In this document: in pieces, positions 6,964-16,673 of the stretch | Layout of the letters: the number at the start of each line of letters is the position of its first letter | Position numbering within the stretch: position 1 is the stretch's first letter | Assembly: GCF_005503355.1 (NCBI RefSeq) | Contig: NZ_SCMK01000001.1 | Span: forward strand, 248,001-312,000 | Length of the DNA: 64,000 nucleotides | Reading direction: 5' to 3' | Source: Sphingomonas sp. 1F27F7B | GTDB taxonomy: Bacteria > Pseudomonadota > Alphaproteobacteria > Sphingomonadales > Sphingomonadaceae | Position numbers and translations under genes: made by a program | The notes under the pieces: generated by a model | Told to the model about the DNA's origin: nothing | Seen by the model: the letters and a program-made list of their open reading frames with translations, nothing else | The model's database searches: none

Positions 6964-8736
6964 TCAATGCATCGTCGCCAGGCTCCGCGCCTGACCGCCC
7001 CGCGCCGACGCGCCGCTCTCGACCTTGAACCGCGCGGCCTGGGCGGCGAGCTGGGCGACTTCGTTCGACAATGAGCGCGACGCGGCGGACGTCTCCTCCA
7101 CCATCGCCGCATTCTGCTGGGTGGTGCGGTCCATCGATCCGATCGCGCCGTTGATCTCGGCGATCGCGCTCGCCTGCACGGCATTGTCCGCCGCCATCCC
7201 GTCGACCAGCTCGTGCACTTCGCCCACGCCTTCGCAGATTCCGGCCAGCGCGCCGTCGACACGCTCGACCGCCGCGACTGCCGCATGGATATCGTGCTGA
7301 GTCACGGTCAGCTGGTCGCGGGCCCGTTTCGCTTCCTCCTCCGCCCGCATCGCCAGCGCGCTGACGAGGTCGGCGACGACCGCGAAGCCGCGCCCCGCCT
7401 CTCCGGCGCGCCCGGCCTCCACCGCCGCGTTCATCGCCAGCACGCGGGTCTGGAACGCAATCTTGTCGAGTCCCTCGATCACGCCGTCGATGCCCTTGGC
7501 GCTTTCGCTCACCCGGCCCATCGCCTGCACCGCCTCGTCGGTCACGTCGCGGCCGCCCCGCACGGTCCCGATCGCTTCGCTGGCACGCGCCACGGTGCGC
7601 GCGGCCGCACCGGCGCTGGCCCGCAACCGCGTGTCGACCTGGCTGATCGCCGCATTGGTCTCCTCCAGGCTCGCGGCATTGCTCTGGGTGCGCTCCGCGA
7701 GGTTCTCCGAGGCGTCGGCGATCTCGCTCGCCCCCGAACGGATCGCCTCGGCGCCATCGCGCACCGCGCCGATCAGGGCGCGGAGATTGCCCAGCGCGTC
7801 GTTGAAGTTGCGCTGCACCCGCACATAGCCTTCGGGAAAATCGCCGCCGATATGCGCGGTGAGATCGCCCTCGGAGAGCTTGCCCAGCCCTTCGGCCAGC
7901 GTATCGACCACCAGGCGCTGCTCCGCCTCGGCGACGGCCTTCGCCGCATCGGCAGCTTCCTTGGCCACGGCGGCGTCGCGGAACACGAGCAAGGCGCGCG
8001 CCATGTCGCCGATCTCGTCGCGGCGATCGGCATCGGGCACCTCGACGCGGTTGTCACCCCCGGCGAGCCGCTTCATCACCCCGGTGAGGAACACGATCGG
8101 GCTGCCGAGCAGGCTGCGTAGCAACGCCCAGAGCGCCCCGGCGGCCACGACCAGCGCGATCCCGCCGATCAGGATCGAGCGCTCCTCCTCGCGGCTCGCC
8201 TGGTCGATCGCCGCCAGGCTCTTCTGCACGTCCTGATATTTCTCCTCGCGCAGCGCCTCGGCGCCCTGGGCGAGCGTGCGCACCCCGGCCGAGGCCCGCT
8301 CGTCCTGGAGCAGTTCGCGCGCCCGCGCGGCCTCGGATGCGGACATGTGCGCGAGCAGCGGCGCGACTGTCTCGGCGCGCCAGCGGGCGACGCCCTGCAT
8401 CGTCGCCTCCAGCAGAGCGCGGTCCTTGGGATCGGTCAGCAGCGGCTTGAGTGTCCGCGTCGCCTTGTCGAACTGGGCGATGCTGCGCTGGAAGGCGGCG
8501 GCATCGGCGGGGTCGTTGCTCATCGTATAGCCGCGCAGATTGGCGATGGCGGCGAGCAGCGAGTTCTCGATCTCGGCGGCGAGCGCCTGTTCGGCGTCGA
8601 TCCTGCCGTTCGCCTCGGTCAGGCTCCCGACTTCCGCCGATGTCGCATAGACGAAGGTCATGATCGCAGCGGCGATCAGGATCACCAGCGCAAAGGCGCT
8701 GGCGAGCTTGTGCGAGATCGGCAGGGACTTGGTCAT
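6964..8736 (-). CDS. Methyl-accepting chemotaxis protein
   Basis: A 590-residue transmembrane chemoreceptor. TM1 is near residues 12-31 and TM2 near 187-208, bracketing a helical periplasmic sensor of about 150 residues. A HAMP domain follows (about 209-262), then a second HAMP-like stretch (about 280-330), then the signalling coiled coil. The hairpin tip reads AFQTRVLAMNAAVEAGRAGE followed by AGRGFAVVADLVSALA. It departs from the usual FQTNxLALNAAVEAxRAGE and DEVRxLA at several positions. No C-terminal CheR-binding pentapeptide is visible. There are no che or flagellar genes nearby, so it is an orphan receptor, and its ligand is unknown. Confidence 0.93.
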   Translation of the reverse strand: MTKSLPISHKLASAFALVILIAAAIMTFVYATSAEVGSLTEANGRIDAEQALAAEIENSLLAAIANLRGYTMSNDPADAAAFQRSIAQFDKATRTLKPLLTDPKDRALLEATMQGVARWRAETVAPLLAHMSASEAARARELLQDERASAGVRTLAQGAEALREEKYQDVQKSLAAIDQASREEERSILIGGIALVVAAGALWALLRSLLGSPIVFLTGVMKRLAGGDNRVEVPDADRRDEIGDMARALLVFRDAAVAKEAADAAKAVAEAEQRLVVDTLAEGLGKLSEGDLTAHIGGDFPEGYVRVQRNFNDALGNLRALIGAVRDGAEAIRSGASEIADASENLAERTQSNAASLEETNAAISQVDTRLRASAGAAARTVARASEAIGTVRGGRDVTDEAVQAMGRVSESAKGIDGVIEGLDKIAFQTRVLAMNAAVEAGRAGEAGRGFAVVADLVSALAMRAEEEAKRARDQLTVTQHDIHAAVAAVERVDGALAGICEGVGEVHELVDGMAADNAVQASAIAEINGAIGSMDRTTQQNAAMVEETSAASRSLSNEVAQLAAQAARFKVESGASARGGQARSLATMH

Positions 8737-8840
8737 GGGCGCTCCGAGCGGCTTGGCGGGCGTGGAAAACGCCTCTTCTCCGCACCGGGCATTATAGCCG
8801 TTTTGGTGCTACCCCCTCGGAAATCGCGTAAAATACAAAA

Positions 8841-8866
8841 AAGGGCGGGGCGCCGGCGGGCGCCCC
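8841..8866 (-). terminator. Rho-independent terminator after pgk
   Basis: A perfect 8-bp GC stem, GGGGCGCC/GGCGCCCC with a GGCG loop (8847-8866), is followed on the minus strand by CCC and then six T residues. It begins 7 bases beyond the pgk stop codon and most likely ends the tkt-gap-pgk transcript. Confidence 0.8.
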
Positions 8867-8872
8867 CTCGGT

Positions 8873-10075
8873 TCAGTCGCGCCCCGGTTGCAGCGCCGCG
8901 ACGCCCGGCAGTTCCTTGCCTTCCATCCATTCGAGGAAGGCACCCCCGGCAGTGGAGACGAAGGTGAAGTCGCCCGCCACCCCCGCCTGGTTGAGCGCCG
9001 CCACCGTGTCGCCGCCGCCGGCGACCGAGACGAGCTGACCTTCCTTGGTGAGCGCCGCAGCGGTCTTGGCCAGGCTGATGGTGGCCGTATCGAACGGCGG
9101 CGTCTCGAAGGCGCCGAGCGGTCCGTTCCACACCAGGGTGCGGCAGGTCTTGAGCACGTCCGCCAGCGCCTCGGTCGCCGCCGGGCCGATGTCGAGGATC
9201 ATCTCGTCGGCCGCGACTTCGTGGACGTTGACCGTGCGCAGGCTCGGCGGGTTGGCCGCGAACTCCTTCGCCACCACCACGTCATAGGGCAGGTGCACGG
9301 TGCAGTTCGCGCGATCGGCCGCGTCGAGGATCTCGTCGGCAGTGCCGGTCAGGTCGTGCTCGCACAGGCTCTTGCCCACATCGACGCCGCGCGCGGCGAG
9401 GAAGGTATTGGCCATGCCGCCGCCGATGATCAGGTGATCGACCTTGTCGACCAGGTGCTTGAGCACGTCGAGCTTGGTCGAGACCTTGGCGCCGCCGACC
9501 ACCGCCGCCACCGGATGCTCGGGATTGCCCAGCGCCTTGTCGAGCGCGTCGAGCTCGGCTTCCATCTGGCGGCCGGCAAAGGCGGGCAGCGCGTGCGCCA
9601 GCCCTTCGGTCGAGGCATGGGCGCGGTGCGCGGCCGAGAAGGCGTCATTGACGTAGAGATCGCCCAGCGCGGCGAGCGCGGCCACGGTCTCGGGCGCATT
9701 CTTCTCCTCGCCGGCGTCGAAGCGCGTATTCTCGAGCAGAGCAATGTCGCCCTCGCCCATCGCCGCGATCGCTTCCGCCGCGCCGTCGGTGTCGATGAAG
9801 CGCACTTCGCGGCCGAGGACATGGCTGAACGGCCGGGTGACGAGCGACAGGCTCATCTCCGGATTGCGCTGCCCCTTGGGGCGGCCGAAATGGGCGAGGA
9901 CGATCACCTTCGCACCCTTGTCCGCCAACTCGGCGACGGTCTGGACGGCGGCGCGCAGCCGGGTGTCGTCGGTCACCTGGCCATCGGCCATCGGCACGTT
10001 CAGATCCTCGCGGACCAACACGCGCTTGCCGGCGATGTCGCCCATATCGTCGAGCGTCTTGAAGGGGCGGGTCAT
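8873..10075 (-). CDS. pgk: Phosphoglycerate kinase
   Basis: Transfers phosphate from 1,3-bisphosphoglycerate to ADP. The ATG at 10073-10075 gives 400 residues starting [12 protein letters not shown], the usual length. Upstream extension would add about 20 unlikely residues that run towards a repeat. Recognisable segments are [20 protein letters not shown] (substrate loop), [42 protein letters not shown] and the nucleotide-binding [13 protein letters not shown]. It is third in the tkt-gap-pgk string, separated from gap by 163 bases containing an inverted-repeat element, and is followed by a strong terminator. Confidence 0.98.
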   Translation of the reverse strand: MTRPFKTLDDMGDIAGKRVLVREDLNVPMADGQVTDDTRLRAAVQTVAELADKGAKVIVLAHFGRPKGQRNPEMSLSLVTRPFSHVLGREVRFIDTDGAAEAIAAMGEGDIALLENTRFDAGEEKNAPETVAALAALGDLYVNDAFSAAHRAHASTEGLAHALPAFAGRQMEAELDALDKALGNPEHPVAAVVGGAKVSTKLDVLKHLVDKVDHLIIGGGMANTFLAARGVDVGKSLCEHDLTGTADEILDAADRANCTVHLPYDVVVAKEFAANPPSLRTVNVHEVAADEMILDIGPAATEALADVLKTCRTLVWNGPLGAFETPPFDTATISLAKTAAALTKEGQLVSVAGGGDTVAALNQAGVAGDFTFVSTAGGAFLEWMEGKELPGVAALQPGRD

Positions 10076-10128
10076 ATGCTTCCTCGCGATTTCGTCATTG
10101 GTGCCGGAAGGCAGCGCCTCCCCTCCCA

Positions 10129-10218
10129 CCGTCACCCTGAACTTGTTTCAGGGTCCAACTCTCCGCGGACGATGCCGCTTGAAACACGTTGGATGCCGAA
10201 ACAAGTTCAGCATGACGG
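10129..10218. repeat. Intergenic hairpin element, CTGAACTTGTTTC family
   Basis: About 90 bases between gap and pgk form a long imperfect inverted repeat. The left arm runs from CCGTCACCCTGAACTTGTTT to TCCAAC, and the right arm from GTTGG to CCGAAACAAGTTCAGCATGA and CGG. The unit resembles the CACCCTGAACTTGTTTCAGGG-type palindromic repeats common in sphingomonad genomes. Placed inside the operon, it could affect transcript processing. Confidence 0.75.
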
Positions 10219-10238
10219 CAGGGTTTGAAGGGCGGTCC

Positions 10239-11246
10239 CTAGCCCAGCTTCGCCATCGCGCTGGCGGTGTCGACCATGCGGTTCGAGAAGCCCCATTCAT
10301 TGTCGTACCAGCTCACCACGCGGACGAGCTTGCCGTCGATCACCGCGGTCTCCAGACTGTCGACCGTCGACGAGGCCGGGGTGTGGACGATGTCGACCGA
10401 GACCAGCGGCTCGTCCGAGTAATAGAGCACGCCCTTCAGCGGGCCGCTCTCCGATGCTGCCTTCAGCACCGAATTCACTTCCTCGACGGTGGTATCGCGG
10501 CTCGGCGTGAAGGTCAGGTCGACGAGGCTGCCGTCCGGAACCGGAACGCGGATCGCCGAGCCGTCCAGCTTGCCCTTCAGCTCCGGCAGCACTTCGGCCA
10601 CCGCGCGGGCGGCGCCGGTGGTGGTCGGAATGATGCTCATCGCGGCGGCGCGGGCGCGGCGCAGGTCCGGGTGGATCTGGTCGAGGATCTTCTGGTCGTT
10701 GGTATAGGCGTGAACCGTGGTCATCAGGCCGCGCTCGATGCCGATGCTGTCGTTCAGCACCTTGGCGACCGGCGCCAGGCAGTTGGTGGTGCACGACGCG
10801 TTGGAGACGATCGTGTGGCCGGCCTCGAGCTTGTCGTGGTTCACCCCGAAGACGACGGTCAGGTCGACATTCTTGCCCGGAGCCGAGATCAGCACCTTCC
10901 TGGCGCCGGCATCGATATGCTTCTGGGCCGAGGCGCGGTCGGTGAAGAAGCCGGTGCACTCCAGCACCAGCTCAACGCCATTGGCGGCATGCGGCAGGTT
11001 GGCGGGATCGCGCTCCTTGGTCACATGGATGCGCTTGCCGTCGACGACCAGGTCGTCGCCATCGGCGGTGACGGTGCCCGGATATTTGCCGTGCACGCTG
11101 TCGCGCGAGAACAGCCACGCATTCGACTTGGCATCGGCCAGGTCGTTGATCGTGACCAGCTCGAGCCCGCTGTCGGGACGCTCGAGGATCGCGCGCGCCA
11201 CCAGCCGACCGATGCGCCCGAACCCGTTGATCGCAACCTTCGTCAT
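10239..11246 (-). CDS. gap: Glyceraldehyde-3-phosphate dehydrogenase, type I
   Basis: Oxidative phosphorylation of glyceraldehyde-3-phosphate with NAD. The 335-residue frame begins [16 protein letters not shown] (Rossmann fold). It has the catalytic [12 protein letters not shown] with Cys152, then HAYTNDQ and the phosphate-binding [18 protein letters not shown], and it ends with [15 protein letters not shown]. The ATG at 11244-11246 overlaps the tkt stop codon (ATGA), so translation of the two genes is coupled. With tkt and pgk it forms a carbon-metabolism operon read from about 13.2 kb to 8.9 kb. Confidence 0.98.
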   Translation of the reverse strand: MTKVAINGFGRIGRLVARAILERPDSGLELVTINDLADAKSNAWLFSRDSVHGKYPGTVTADGDDLVVDGKRIHVTKERDPANLPHAANGVELVLECTGFFTDRASAQKHIDAGARKVLISAPGKNVDLTVVFGVNHDKLEAGHTIVSNASCTTNCLAPVAKVLNDSIGIERGLMTTVHAYTNDQKILDQIHPDLRRARAAAMSIIPTTTGAARAVAEVLPELKGKLDGSAIRVPVPDGSLVDLTFTPSRDTTVEEVNSVLKAASESGPLKGVLYYSDEPLVSVDIVHTPASSTVDSLETAVIDGKLVRVVSWYDNEWGFSNRMVDTASAMAKLG

Positions 11247-13219
11247 GCCTGTTCTCCGTTCAACTTTTCGACGATCCGCGGCACGATGGCTCCCGCGGTG
11301 AGCCCGAAATGCTCGTAGAGCTTGAGATAAGGGCCGGACGCGCCGAATCCATCCACGCCGAAGTTTAGCCCGTCCAAGCCGGTGTATCGCTCCCAGCCCA
11401 GCGTCGCGCCGGCCTCGATCGAGACCTTGAGCGCATGCGCCGGCAGCAGGTCGCGCTTGTACTGCGCATCCTGCGCGTCGAACCGCTCCCAGCACGGCAT
11501 CGAGACGACATCGGCGCCGATGCCCTGGGCTTCCAGTTCGTCGCGCACGGCGACGGCGATCTCGACTTCGGAGCCGCTGGCGATCAGCACCACCTGGCGC
11601 GGCGCCTCGGCCTCGCGGATCGCATAGCCACCGCGCGCCGAGCGGTTCTCGGCCGCCTCGGTGCGCAGCTGCGGCAGGTTCTGGCGGCTGAGCGCGAGCA
11701 GGCCGGGGCCGTCCGCGCGCTGCAGGGCAAGCTCCCAGCACTCCGCGGTCTCGACTACGTCGCACGGGCGATAGACGTCGAGATTGGGGATCAGGCGCAG
11801 GCTGGTCAGGTGCTCCACCGGCTGGTGCGTCGGACCGTCTTCGCCCAGGCCGATCGAATCGTGCGTCATCACATAGACGACGCGCGCCTGCTGCAGCGCC
11901 GAGAGACGGATTGCCGCGCGGCAATAGTCCGCGAAGACCAGGAAGGTGCCGCCATAGGGGATCACGCCGCCGTGCAGCGCCATGCCGTTCATCGCGGCGG
12001 CCATGCCGAACTCGCGGATGCCGTAATAGACGTAGCGGCTGGCGTAATTGTCGGCGCTGAACGTGCCCAGGCCCTTGGTGAGCGTGTTGTTCGAGCCGGT
12101 CAGGTCGGCCGAGCCGCCGACGGTGTCGGGAATCTGCGCGTTGATCGCCTCGAGCGCCATTTCGCTCGCCTTGCGCGTCGCGACTTTCTGCGGCGCGTCG
12201 ATCAGGCCCTGGATATGATCCTGCATCGAGAACCAGGCCGGCAGCTCGCCGCGCATCCGGCGCTCGAACTCGGCGCGATCCTCATGCGCCTCGAGCCGCG
12301 CCTTCCACGCGGCATGCGGCGCGGCGCCGCGCTTGCCCGCCGCCAGCCAGGCTTCGCGGATCTCGCCCGGGATCTCGAAGGCCGGGTGGTTCCAGCCCAG
12401 CGCCTGCCGGGCGGCGGCGACTTCGTCCGCGCCCAGCGGCGAGCCGTGCACCTTGGACGAGCCCTGCTTGTTGGGCGCGCCCTTGCCGATCACCGTGCGG
12501 CACTGGACCAGCGACGGCAGGTCGCTGGCAAGCGCTTCGTCGATCGCGCGGGCGATGTCGGCCCGGTCATGGCCGTCGCACGCGACGACCTGCCAGCCAG
12601 ATGCGCGATAACGGGCGGGGATGTCCTCGCTCGACGAGAGCGACACCGCGCCGTCGATCGTGATCTTGTTGTCGTCCCACAGCACGATCAGCTTGCCGAG
12701 CTTCAAGTGCCCGGCAAGGCCCACCGCCTCGTGGTTGATGCCTTCCATCAGGCAGCCGTCGCCGGCGATCACCCAGGTGCGGTGATCGACCAGATCGTCG
12801 CCATAGACGGCGTTGAGGTGCCGCTCCGCCGCGGCCATGCCGACCGCCATCGCGAAGCCCTGGCCGAGCGGGCCGGTGGTGCATTCCACCCCCGGCAGCT
12901 CGAAATTCTCCGGATGCCCGGCACAGGGGCTGCCGACCTGGCGGAAATCCCTGATGTCCTGCAACGTCGGGCGCGCATAGCCGGTCAGGTAGAGCGTCGA
13001 GTAGAGCAGCATCGAGCCATGGCCCGCGCTCAGCACGAAACGGTCGCGGTCCGCCCATTTGGGATCGGCGGGATCGAACTTCAGATAGTTCTGGAACAGC
13101 ACTGTGGCGACGTCGGCCATGCCCATCGGCATGCCCGGATGCCCCGAATTGGCCGCCTCCACGGCGTCCATCGACAATGCCCGGATGGCATTGGCGCAAT
13201 CGGTGAAGCTTGCGGTCAC
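11243..13219 (-). CDS. tkt: Transketolase
   Basis: Thiamine-diphosphate enzyme moving two-carbon units between sugar phosphates. The 658-residue length is typical. The N-terminal domain has the ThDP motif [18 protein letters not shown] ending in a [10 protein letters not shown] segment. The middle domain has [20 protein letters not shown], which closes the active site. The C-terminal domain ends [15 protein letters not shown]. It heads the tkt-gap-pgk operon with a 4-base overlap into gap. About 200 bases of mostly featureless sequence separate its start from the divergent small coiled-coil gene upstream of zapA, and both promoters must lie there. Confidence 0.98.
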   Translation of the reverse strand: MTASFTDCANAIRALSMDAVEAANSGHPGMPMGMADVATVLFQNYLKFDPADPKWADRDRFVLSAGHGSMLLYSTLYLTGYARPTLQDIRDFRQVGSPCAGHPENFELPGVECTTGPLGQGFAMAVGMAAAERHLNAVYGDDLVDHRTWVIAGDGCLMEGINHEAVGLAGHLKLGKLIVLWDDNKITIDGAVSLSSSEDIPARYRASGWQVVACDGHDRADIARAIDEALASDLPSLVQCRTVIGKGAPNKQGSSKVHGSPLGADEVAAARQALGWNHPAFEIPGEIREAWLAAGKRGAAPHAAWKARLEAHEDRAEFERRMRGELPAWFSMQDHIQGLIDAPQKVATRKASEMALEAINAQIPDTVGGSADLTGSNNTLTKGLGTFSADNYASRYVYYGIREFGMAAAMNGMALHGGVIPYGGTFLVFADYCRAAIRLSALQQARVVYVMTHDSIGLGEDGPTHQPVEHLTSLRLIPNLDVYRPCDVVETAECWELALQRADGPGLLALSRQNLPQLRTEAAENRSARGGYAIREAEAPRQVVLIASGSEVEIAVAVRDELEAQGIGADVVSMPCWERFDAQDAQYKRDLLPAHALKVSIEAGATLGWERYTGLDGLNFGVDGFGASGPYLKLYEHFGLTAGAIVPRIVEKLNGEQA

Positions 13220-13417
13220 TTTGGAGTCCCCTGATGCTGGCGCGGACGCCTTTGGGCACCTTGGCTCGCCACGTCAACCGCCTCGACACCCCGAGTGCCG
13301 GCCGGATGCCGTGCGGACTCGGACCGGCGCGGCTCCGGTCCGCCTTGTCGAACGCGCGCTGCAACCGATACCATTCAGGGGTTGCTAGGTTCGGATGGGG
13401 TGCGTAACGCTTGACCC

Positions 13418-13603
13418 ATGGCAAGTACGCCCGCCGATCGTATCGAACAGGCCCTCGTCCGCATCGAGAAAGCCGCCGCGGCGCGGGCCTATGCCTGCGA
13501 ACGGATCACGCAACGCCACGCCAAGCTGCGCGCGCGCATCGAGGACGCGGTGAGCTCGCTGGACGCATTGATCGCGCGCGAAGCCGGAGCGGAGCAGGAC
13601 TGA
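13418..13603 (+). CDS. Small coiled-coil protein preceding zapA
   Basis: A 61-residue protein with no recognised domain. It is rich in Ala, Arg and Glu with heptad-like spacing (RIEQALVRIEKAAAARAYAC, then a RHAKLRARIEDAVSSLDALI segment), so a helical or coiled-coil structure is likely. Its stop codon overlaps the zapA start (TGATG), which implies coupled translation. Small coiled-coil genes directly before zapA are frequent in alphaproteobacteria. A role beside ZapA at the division ring is an inference from position only. Confidence 0.75.
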   Translation: MASTPADRIEQALVRIEKAAAARAYACERITQRHAKLRARIEDAVSSLDALIAREAGAEQD

Positions 13604-13905
13604 TGGCGGACATCGACATCACCGTCGCCGGGCGCAGCTACGCCATCGCCGCGCGCGAGGGCGACGAGTTGCATATCCGCCACCTCGAGACAATCCTCGG
13701 GCGCCATGCCGACACGGCACTGCGCGCATCGGGCGGCCTGAATGCCGAGCGCACGCTCGTCTATCTCGCGCTGATCCTCGCCGACTTGCTCGACGAGACC
13801 GAGCGCAATCCGCCCGAGGGCGTCTCGCCGGTGCTGCTGGAGCGCATCGCCGACCGGCTGGAGGCCGTGGCGGCGGCGCTGGAAGAGGATGCGAGCGAGG
13901 CCTGA
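13603..13905 (+). CDS. zapA: Cell division protein ZapA
   Basis: FtsZ-ring stabiliser. The 100-residue protein starts DIDITVAGRSYAIAAREGDE, the ZapA N-terminal beta domain, with HIRHLETILGRHAD after it. A long helical tail (NAERTLVYLALILADLLDE onwards) would form the dimer/tetramer coiled coil. The family assignment is further supported by gene order: coiled-coil protein, zapA, 6S RNA, 5-formyl-THF cyclo-ligase. It is translationally coupled to the 61-residue protein before it (TGATG). Confidence 0.92.
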   Translation: MADIDITVAGRSYAIAAREGDELHIRHLETILGRHADTALRASGGLNAERTLVYLALILADLLDETERNPPEGVSPVLLERIADRLEAVAAALEEDASEA

Positions 13906-13965
13906 CCGCCGCTCCCGGCAAGGGGGTGGTTGCGGGCACCGGCCGAAATCCCTACATCCGTCCTC

Positions 13966-14124
13966 GGCGGGCACTGCCCGGTACGAGCCATAGCAATTAT
14001 CCCTGAGGCTATTCATCATCCATGGGGGCTGTCCCTGTACGGATCCTGGTCCGCTGCACATGGTCCCCACCTGACGTAACGGGCGTCAGTGGATATTCTG
14101 GCAAACGGCCATGGCGGTCCCGCC
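13966..14124 (+). ncRNA. ssrS: 6S RNA
   Basis: The gap between zapA and the folate cyclo-ligase is the conserved site of 6S RNA in proteobacteria. The sequence supports it. A closing stem pairs GGCGGG-C-ACTGCC (13966-13978) with GGCGGT-CCCGCC (14113-14124). The interior has ATCCCTGAGGCTATTCATCA, CCATGGGGGCTGTCCCTG and CCTGACGTAACGGGCGTCAG segments that look like the alphaproteobacterial 6S central bubble. The roughly 160-base length fits. 6S RNA mimics an open promoter and sequesters RNA polymerase holoenzyme. The ends are estimated from the stem. Confidence 0.8.
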
Positions 14125-14146
14125 ACCGCTATCCTAGAAGCGTCGC

Positions 14147-14698
14147 ATGATCGACAAGCTAGCCCTGCGGGCGCAGCTCCGCGCCGAGCGTGACGCCTTC
14201 GCCAGCGAAGCGAGCGAGGCCATCCTCGCCCCCGAGGCGTTCGTCGAGCGCCTGACTGCGGGGATGACCATCGCCACCTATGTCGCGATCGGCAGCGAAG
14301 CCGACCCCACCCAGCTCGCCGCCGCGGCGGCCGGGCGGGGCTGCCGGCTCGCCCTGCCCTTCGTCGTCGATCGCGCCGCCCCTCTGCGCTTCCTCGCCTG
14401 GCGAATGAGCGAGCCATTGGTCGATGGTCCGTTCGGCCTGCGCCAGCCGCAAGCCGACAGCCCCGAAATCGCACCCGACGTGATCCTGACGCCGCTGGTG
14501 GGGTTCGACGCACGCCTCAATCGCCTGGGCCAGGGCGCCGCCCATTACGACCGCGCCTTTGCCCGCTATCCCGACGCATGGCGCGTCGGCGTTGCCTGGG
14601 CGATGCAGGAAGTGCCCGCCATCCCTTCGGACATCTGGGACGTACCGCTCCAGGCCGTGATCACCGAGAAAGGCATGACATGGCACGCGGGAGCATAG
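14147..14698 (+). CDS. 5-formyltetrahydrofolate cyclo-ligase
   Basis: ATP-dependent conversion of 5-formyl-THF to 5,10-methenyl-THF. The 183 residues carry the family's N-terminal KLALRAQLRAERDAF, a central IATYVAIGSEADPTQL, and the ATP-binding signature LNRLGQGAAHYDRAFARY (glycine-rich loop) near residue 125. Location directly after 6S RNA matches the ssrS-ygfA arrangement of many proteobacteria, so it is probably co-transcribed with the RNA. Its end overlaps the start of the DUF2842 gene by 19 bases in another frame. Confidence 0.94.
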   Translation: MIDKLALRAQLRAERDAFASEASEAILAPEAFVERLTAGMTIATYVAIGSEADPTQLAAAAAGRGCRLALPFVVDRAAPLRFLAWRMSEPLVDGPFGLRQPQADSPEIAPDVILTPLVGFDARLNRLGQGAAHYDRAFARYPDAWRVGVAWAMQEVPAIPSDIWDVPLQAVITEKGMTWHAGA

Positions 14699-14907
14699 CG
14701 CCGAGCTGGCGCAAGCCGGCGGGCGCGCTGGGCATCGTCGCCTGGATCCTGGCGTGGATCATCCTGGTGGCGAGCTTCTCGCACTGGATCGGGCAGTTGC
14801 ACGTGCTCGCCCAGCTGCCGATCTATGTGGTGACGGGGATCGTCTGGATCCTGCCGCTGGGCGGGGTGTTGCGCTGGATGGAGACGGGGCGCTGGCGCCG
14901 GGCCTGA
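14680..14907 (+). CDS. DUF2842-like small membrane protein
   Basis: A 75-residue protein with two hydrophobic helices (about 14-32 and 42-62) separated by a short polar SHWIGQLH loop, ending in a basic WMETGRWRR tail. It matches the size and pattern of the alphaproteobacterial DUF2842 inner-membrane proteins. The start ATG lies within the 3' end of the cyclo-ligase gene, indicating coupled translation. Function is unknown. Confidence 0.8.
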   Translation: MARGSIAPSWRKPAGALGIVAWILAWIILVASFSHWIGQLHVLAQLPIYVVTGIVWILPLGGVLRWMETGRWRRA

Positions 14908-14970
14908 GCGCGGCCCTGGCCTGGCGTCGGCTATCCCTGGCGTTGCGGCGAGGCATGGCCTTGCGGCGCA

Positions 14971-15047
<77 letters not shown>

Positions 15048-15136
15048 ATGTGCGCCCGAGAACCGACCATCGCCGCCACGACATCGGCCCGCGCGGCGCC
15101 GCATGCGCGTCGCCCTTCCGGTCCGGCAATGGGGAA

Positions 15137-15213
<77 letters not shown>

Positions 15214-15259
15214 TCTCTCGAAGCGAGGAGGCGGGCACTAGACGCGAGATTCGGGGGTG

Positions 15260-16498
15260 TCAACCGGATTGGTCGCGACTTTTTCGCCGCAGCGGCCGAT
15301 TATCCACAGGATCGTTCACCAAGGTCCCGTGCTCGAAGAGAAAACCGGCGATGTCCGGCTTGCCCGCGGCGTTCACCACCGTCTGGATGATGATCAGCAG
15401 CGGCACCGCGAGCAGCGCCCCGGTGGTGCCCCACACCCAGCCCCAGAAGCTCAGCGAGATCAGGATCATGATCGGGCTGATCGTCAGCCGGTGGCCCACG
15501 ATCAGCGGCGTCACCACATTCGCCTCGATCAGATGGCAGGCGATCATCACGATCGGCGGCACGAACGCCCAGCCCAGGTCCGGAAAGGTCATCAGCCCGC
15601 CCATCGCCAGCAGCAGCGCGGCGAACACCGGCCCGAAATAGGGGATGTAGTTGAGCAGCGCGACGATGCCGCCCCACATCAGCGGCGTCGGCATGCCGAT
15701 CGCCCACAGCACGCCCGCCACGATCAGCCCCAGCGTCAGGTTGATCAGCGTGATCGTGCCCAGATAGGCCGAGGTATCGTCCACCACGTCTTGGATCACC
15801 CGCGCGGTCGCCATCGCGCCGCCGAAGCTCGCCCGGCTGGTGATCGCGTTGCGGCGCAGGCGCGTCCAGCCCGAGAGGAAGAAATAGATGACGAGGATGG
15901 CGAAGAACATCTCCACCAGCGCCGACGGCGCCGAAGTGGCGAACAGGTCGATCAGCGACCGCGGCGGCGTGGCCGCCATCACTTCGGGCTGCTTCATCGG
16001 CGCCGAGGCAAAGTTCATCACCGTCTTGTTCACGAAACTGTCGAGGTTCGCGTAGAATTCGATCAGCGGCTTCAGATTCTCCTGGATCTGCGGGATCTTG
16101 GCGGGAAGGTCCCGGATCCATTGCCAGGCCGGCACCACGATCGAGGCCAGCGCGACGTTCGCCGCGATCAGGAACAGCAGCACGCAGACGAACGCCGCGA
16201 TCGGCGCCGGCACCCGGTGGCGCTCCAGCCATTCGAGCAGCGGCACCAGCGCGATCGCGATCACCAGCGCCGTGGTCAGCGGCAGAAAGAACACCGCCCC
16301 CGCCTGCAGCGCGAAGGGCAGTGCCAGCAACAGGCCGATGCCCGCCATCAGCGCCAGCGCCGCCATCAGCCGATCGCGCTTCTGACCGTCGCCCATGCTC
16401 TCGTGGCTCGACGGGCCGAGCAGCGGTGCACGCGCGGGTCCCGAGGACGCGCCCTCGTCCAGGGGGTCGCCACCGATGCTGCCGGAACGATCGCTCAC
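15260..16498 (-). CDS. AI-2E family transporter (PerM/TqsA-like membrane protein)
   Basis: A 412-residue polytopic membrane protein. After a hydrophilic N-terminus of about 40 residues come paired membrane helices, a soluble central loop (about 130-200, with IRDLPAKIPQIQENLKPLIE), and a C-terminal block with the conserved GMPTPLMWGGIVALLNYIPY and the helical WGWVWGTTGALLAVPLL. These are typical of the AI-2E/UPF0118 family, whose members export autoinducer-2 or act as Na/H antiporters or permeases of unknown substrate. Substrate assignment here would be a guess. The gene follows the tRNA-Asp pair in the downstream direction. Confidence 0.9.
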   Translation of the reverse strand: MSDRSGSIGGDPLDEGASSGPARAPLLGPSSHESMGDGQKRDRLMAALALMAGIGLLLALPFALQAGAVFFLPLTTALVIAIALVPLLEWLERHRVPAPIAAFVCVLLFLIAANVALASIVVPAWQWIRDLPAKIPQIQENLKPLIEFYANLDSFVNKTVMNFASAPMKQPEVMAATPPRSLIDLFATSAPSALVEMFFAILVIYFFLSGWTRLRRNAITSRASFGGAMATARVIQDVVDDTSAYLGTITLINLTLGLIVAGVLWAIGMPTPLMWGGIVALLNYIPYFGPVFAALLLAMGGLMTFPDLGWAFVPPIVMIACHLIEANVVTPLIVGHRLTISPIMILISLSFWGWVWGTTGALLAVPLLIIIQTVVNAAGKPDIAGFLFEHGTLVNDPVDNRPLRRKSRDQSG

Positions 16499-16547
16499 TT
16501 CTGCCCTTCCTCTCTCTCGCCGAAACCCTAGCGCCTCCCCTTCCCTT

Positions 16548-16630
16548 CGTCATCCCCGCGCAGGCGCGGATCCAGAGCGGAGGGCGACTCGGCAGGGAAA
16601 CGCCCGGTCCCCGCCTGCGCGGGATGACGG
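16548..16630. repeat. GTCATCCCCGCG hairpin repeat (copy 1)
   Basis: Inverted arms CGTCATCCCCGCGCAGG and CCTGCGCGGGATGACG flank a variable centre. Each arm carries its own small GC palindrome. Other copies lie near 26.2, 27.5, 51.4 and 59.8 kb. This copy fills the gap between the AI-2E permease gene and glpK. Confidence 0.85.
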
Positions 16631-16673
16631 CGCCGGGCTTTCGCAGCCGTAACGGCTGCGCTAGCCTTGCGGC

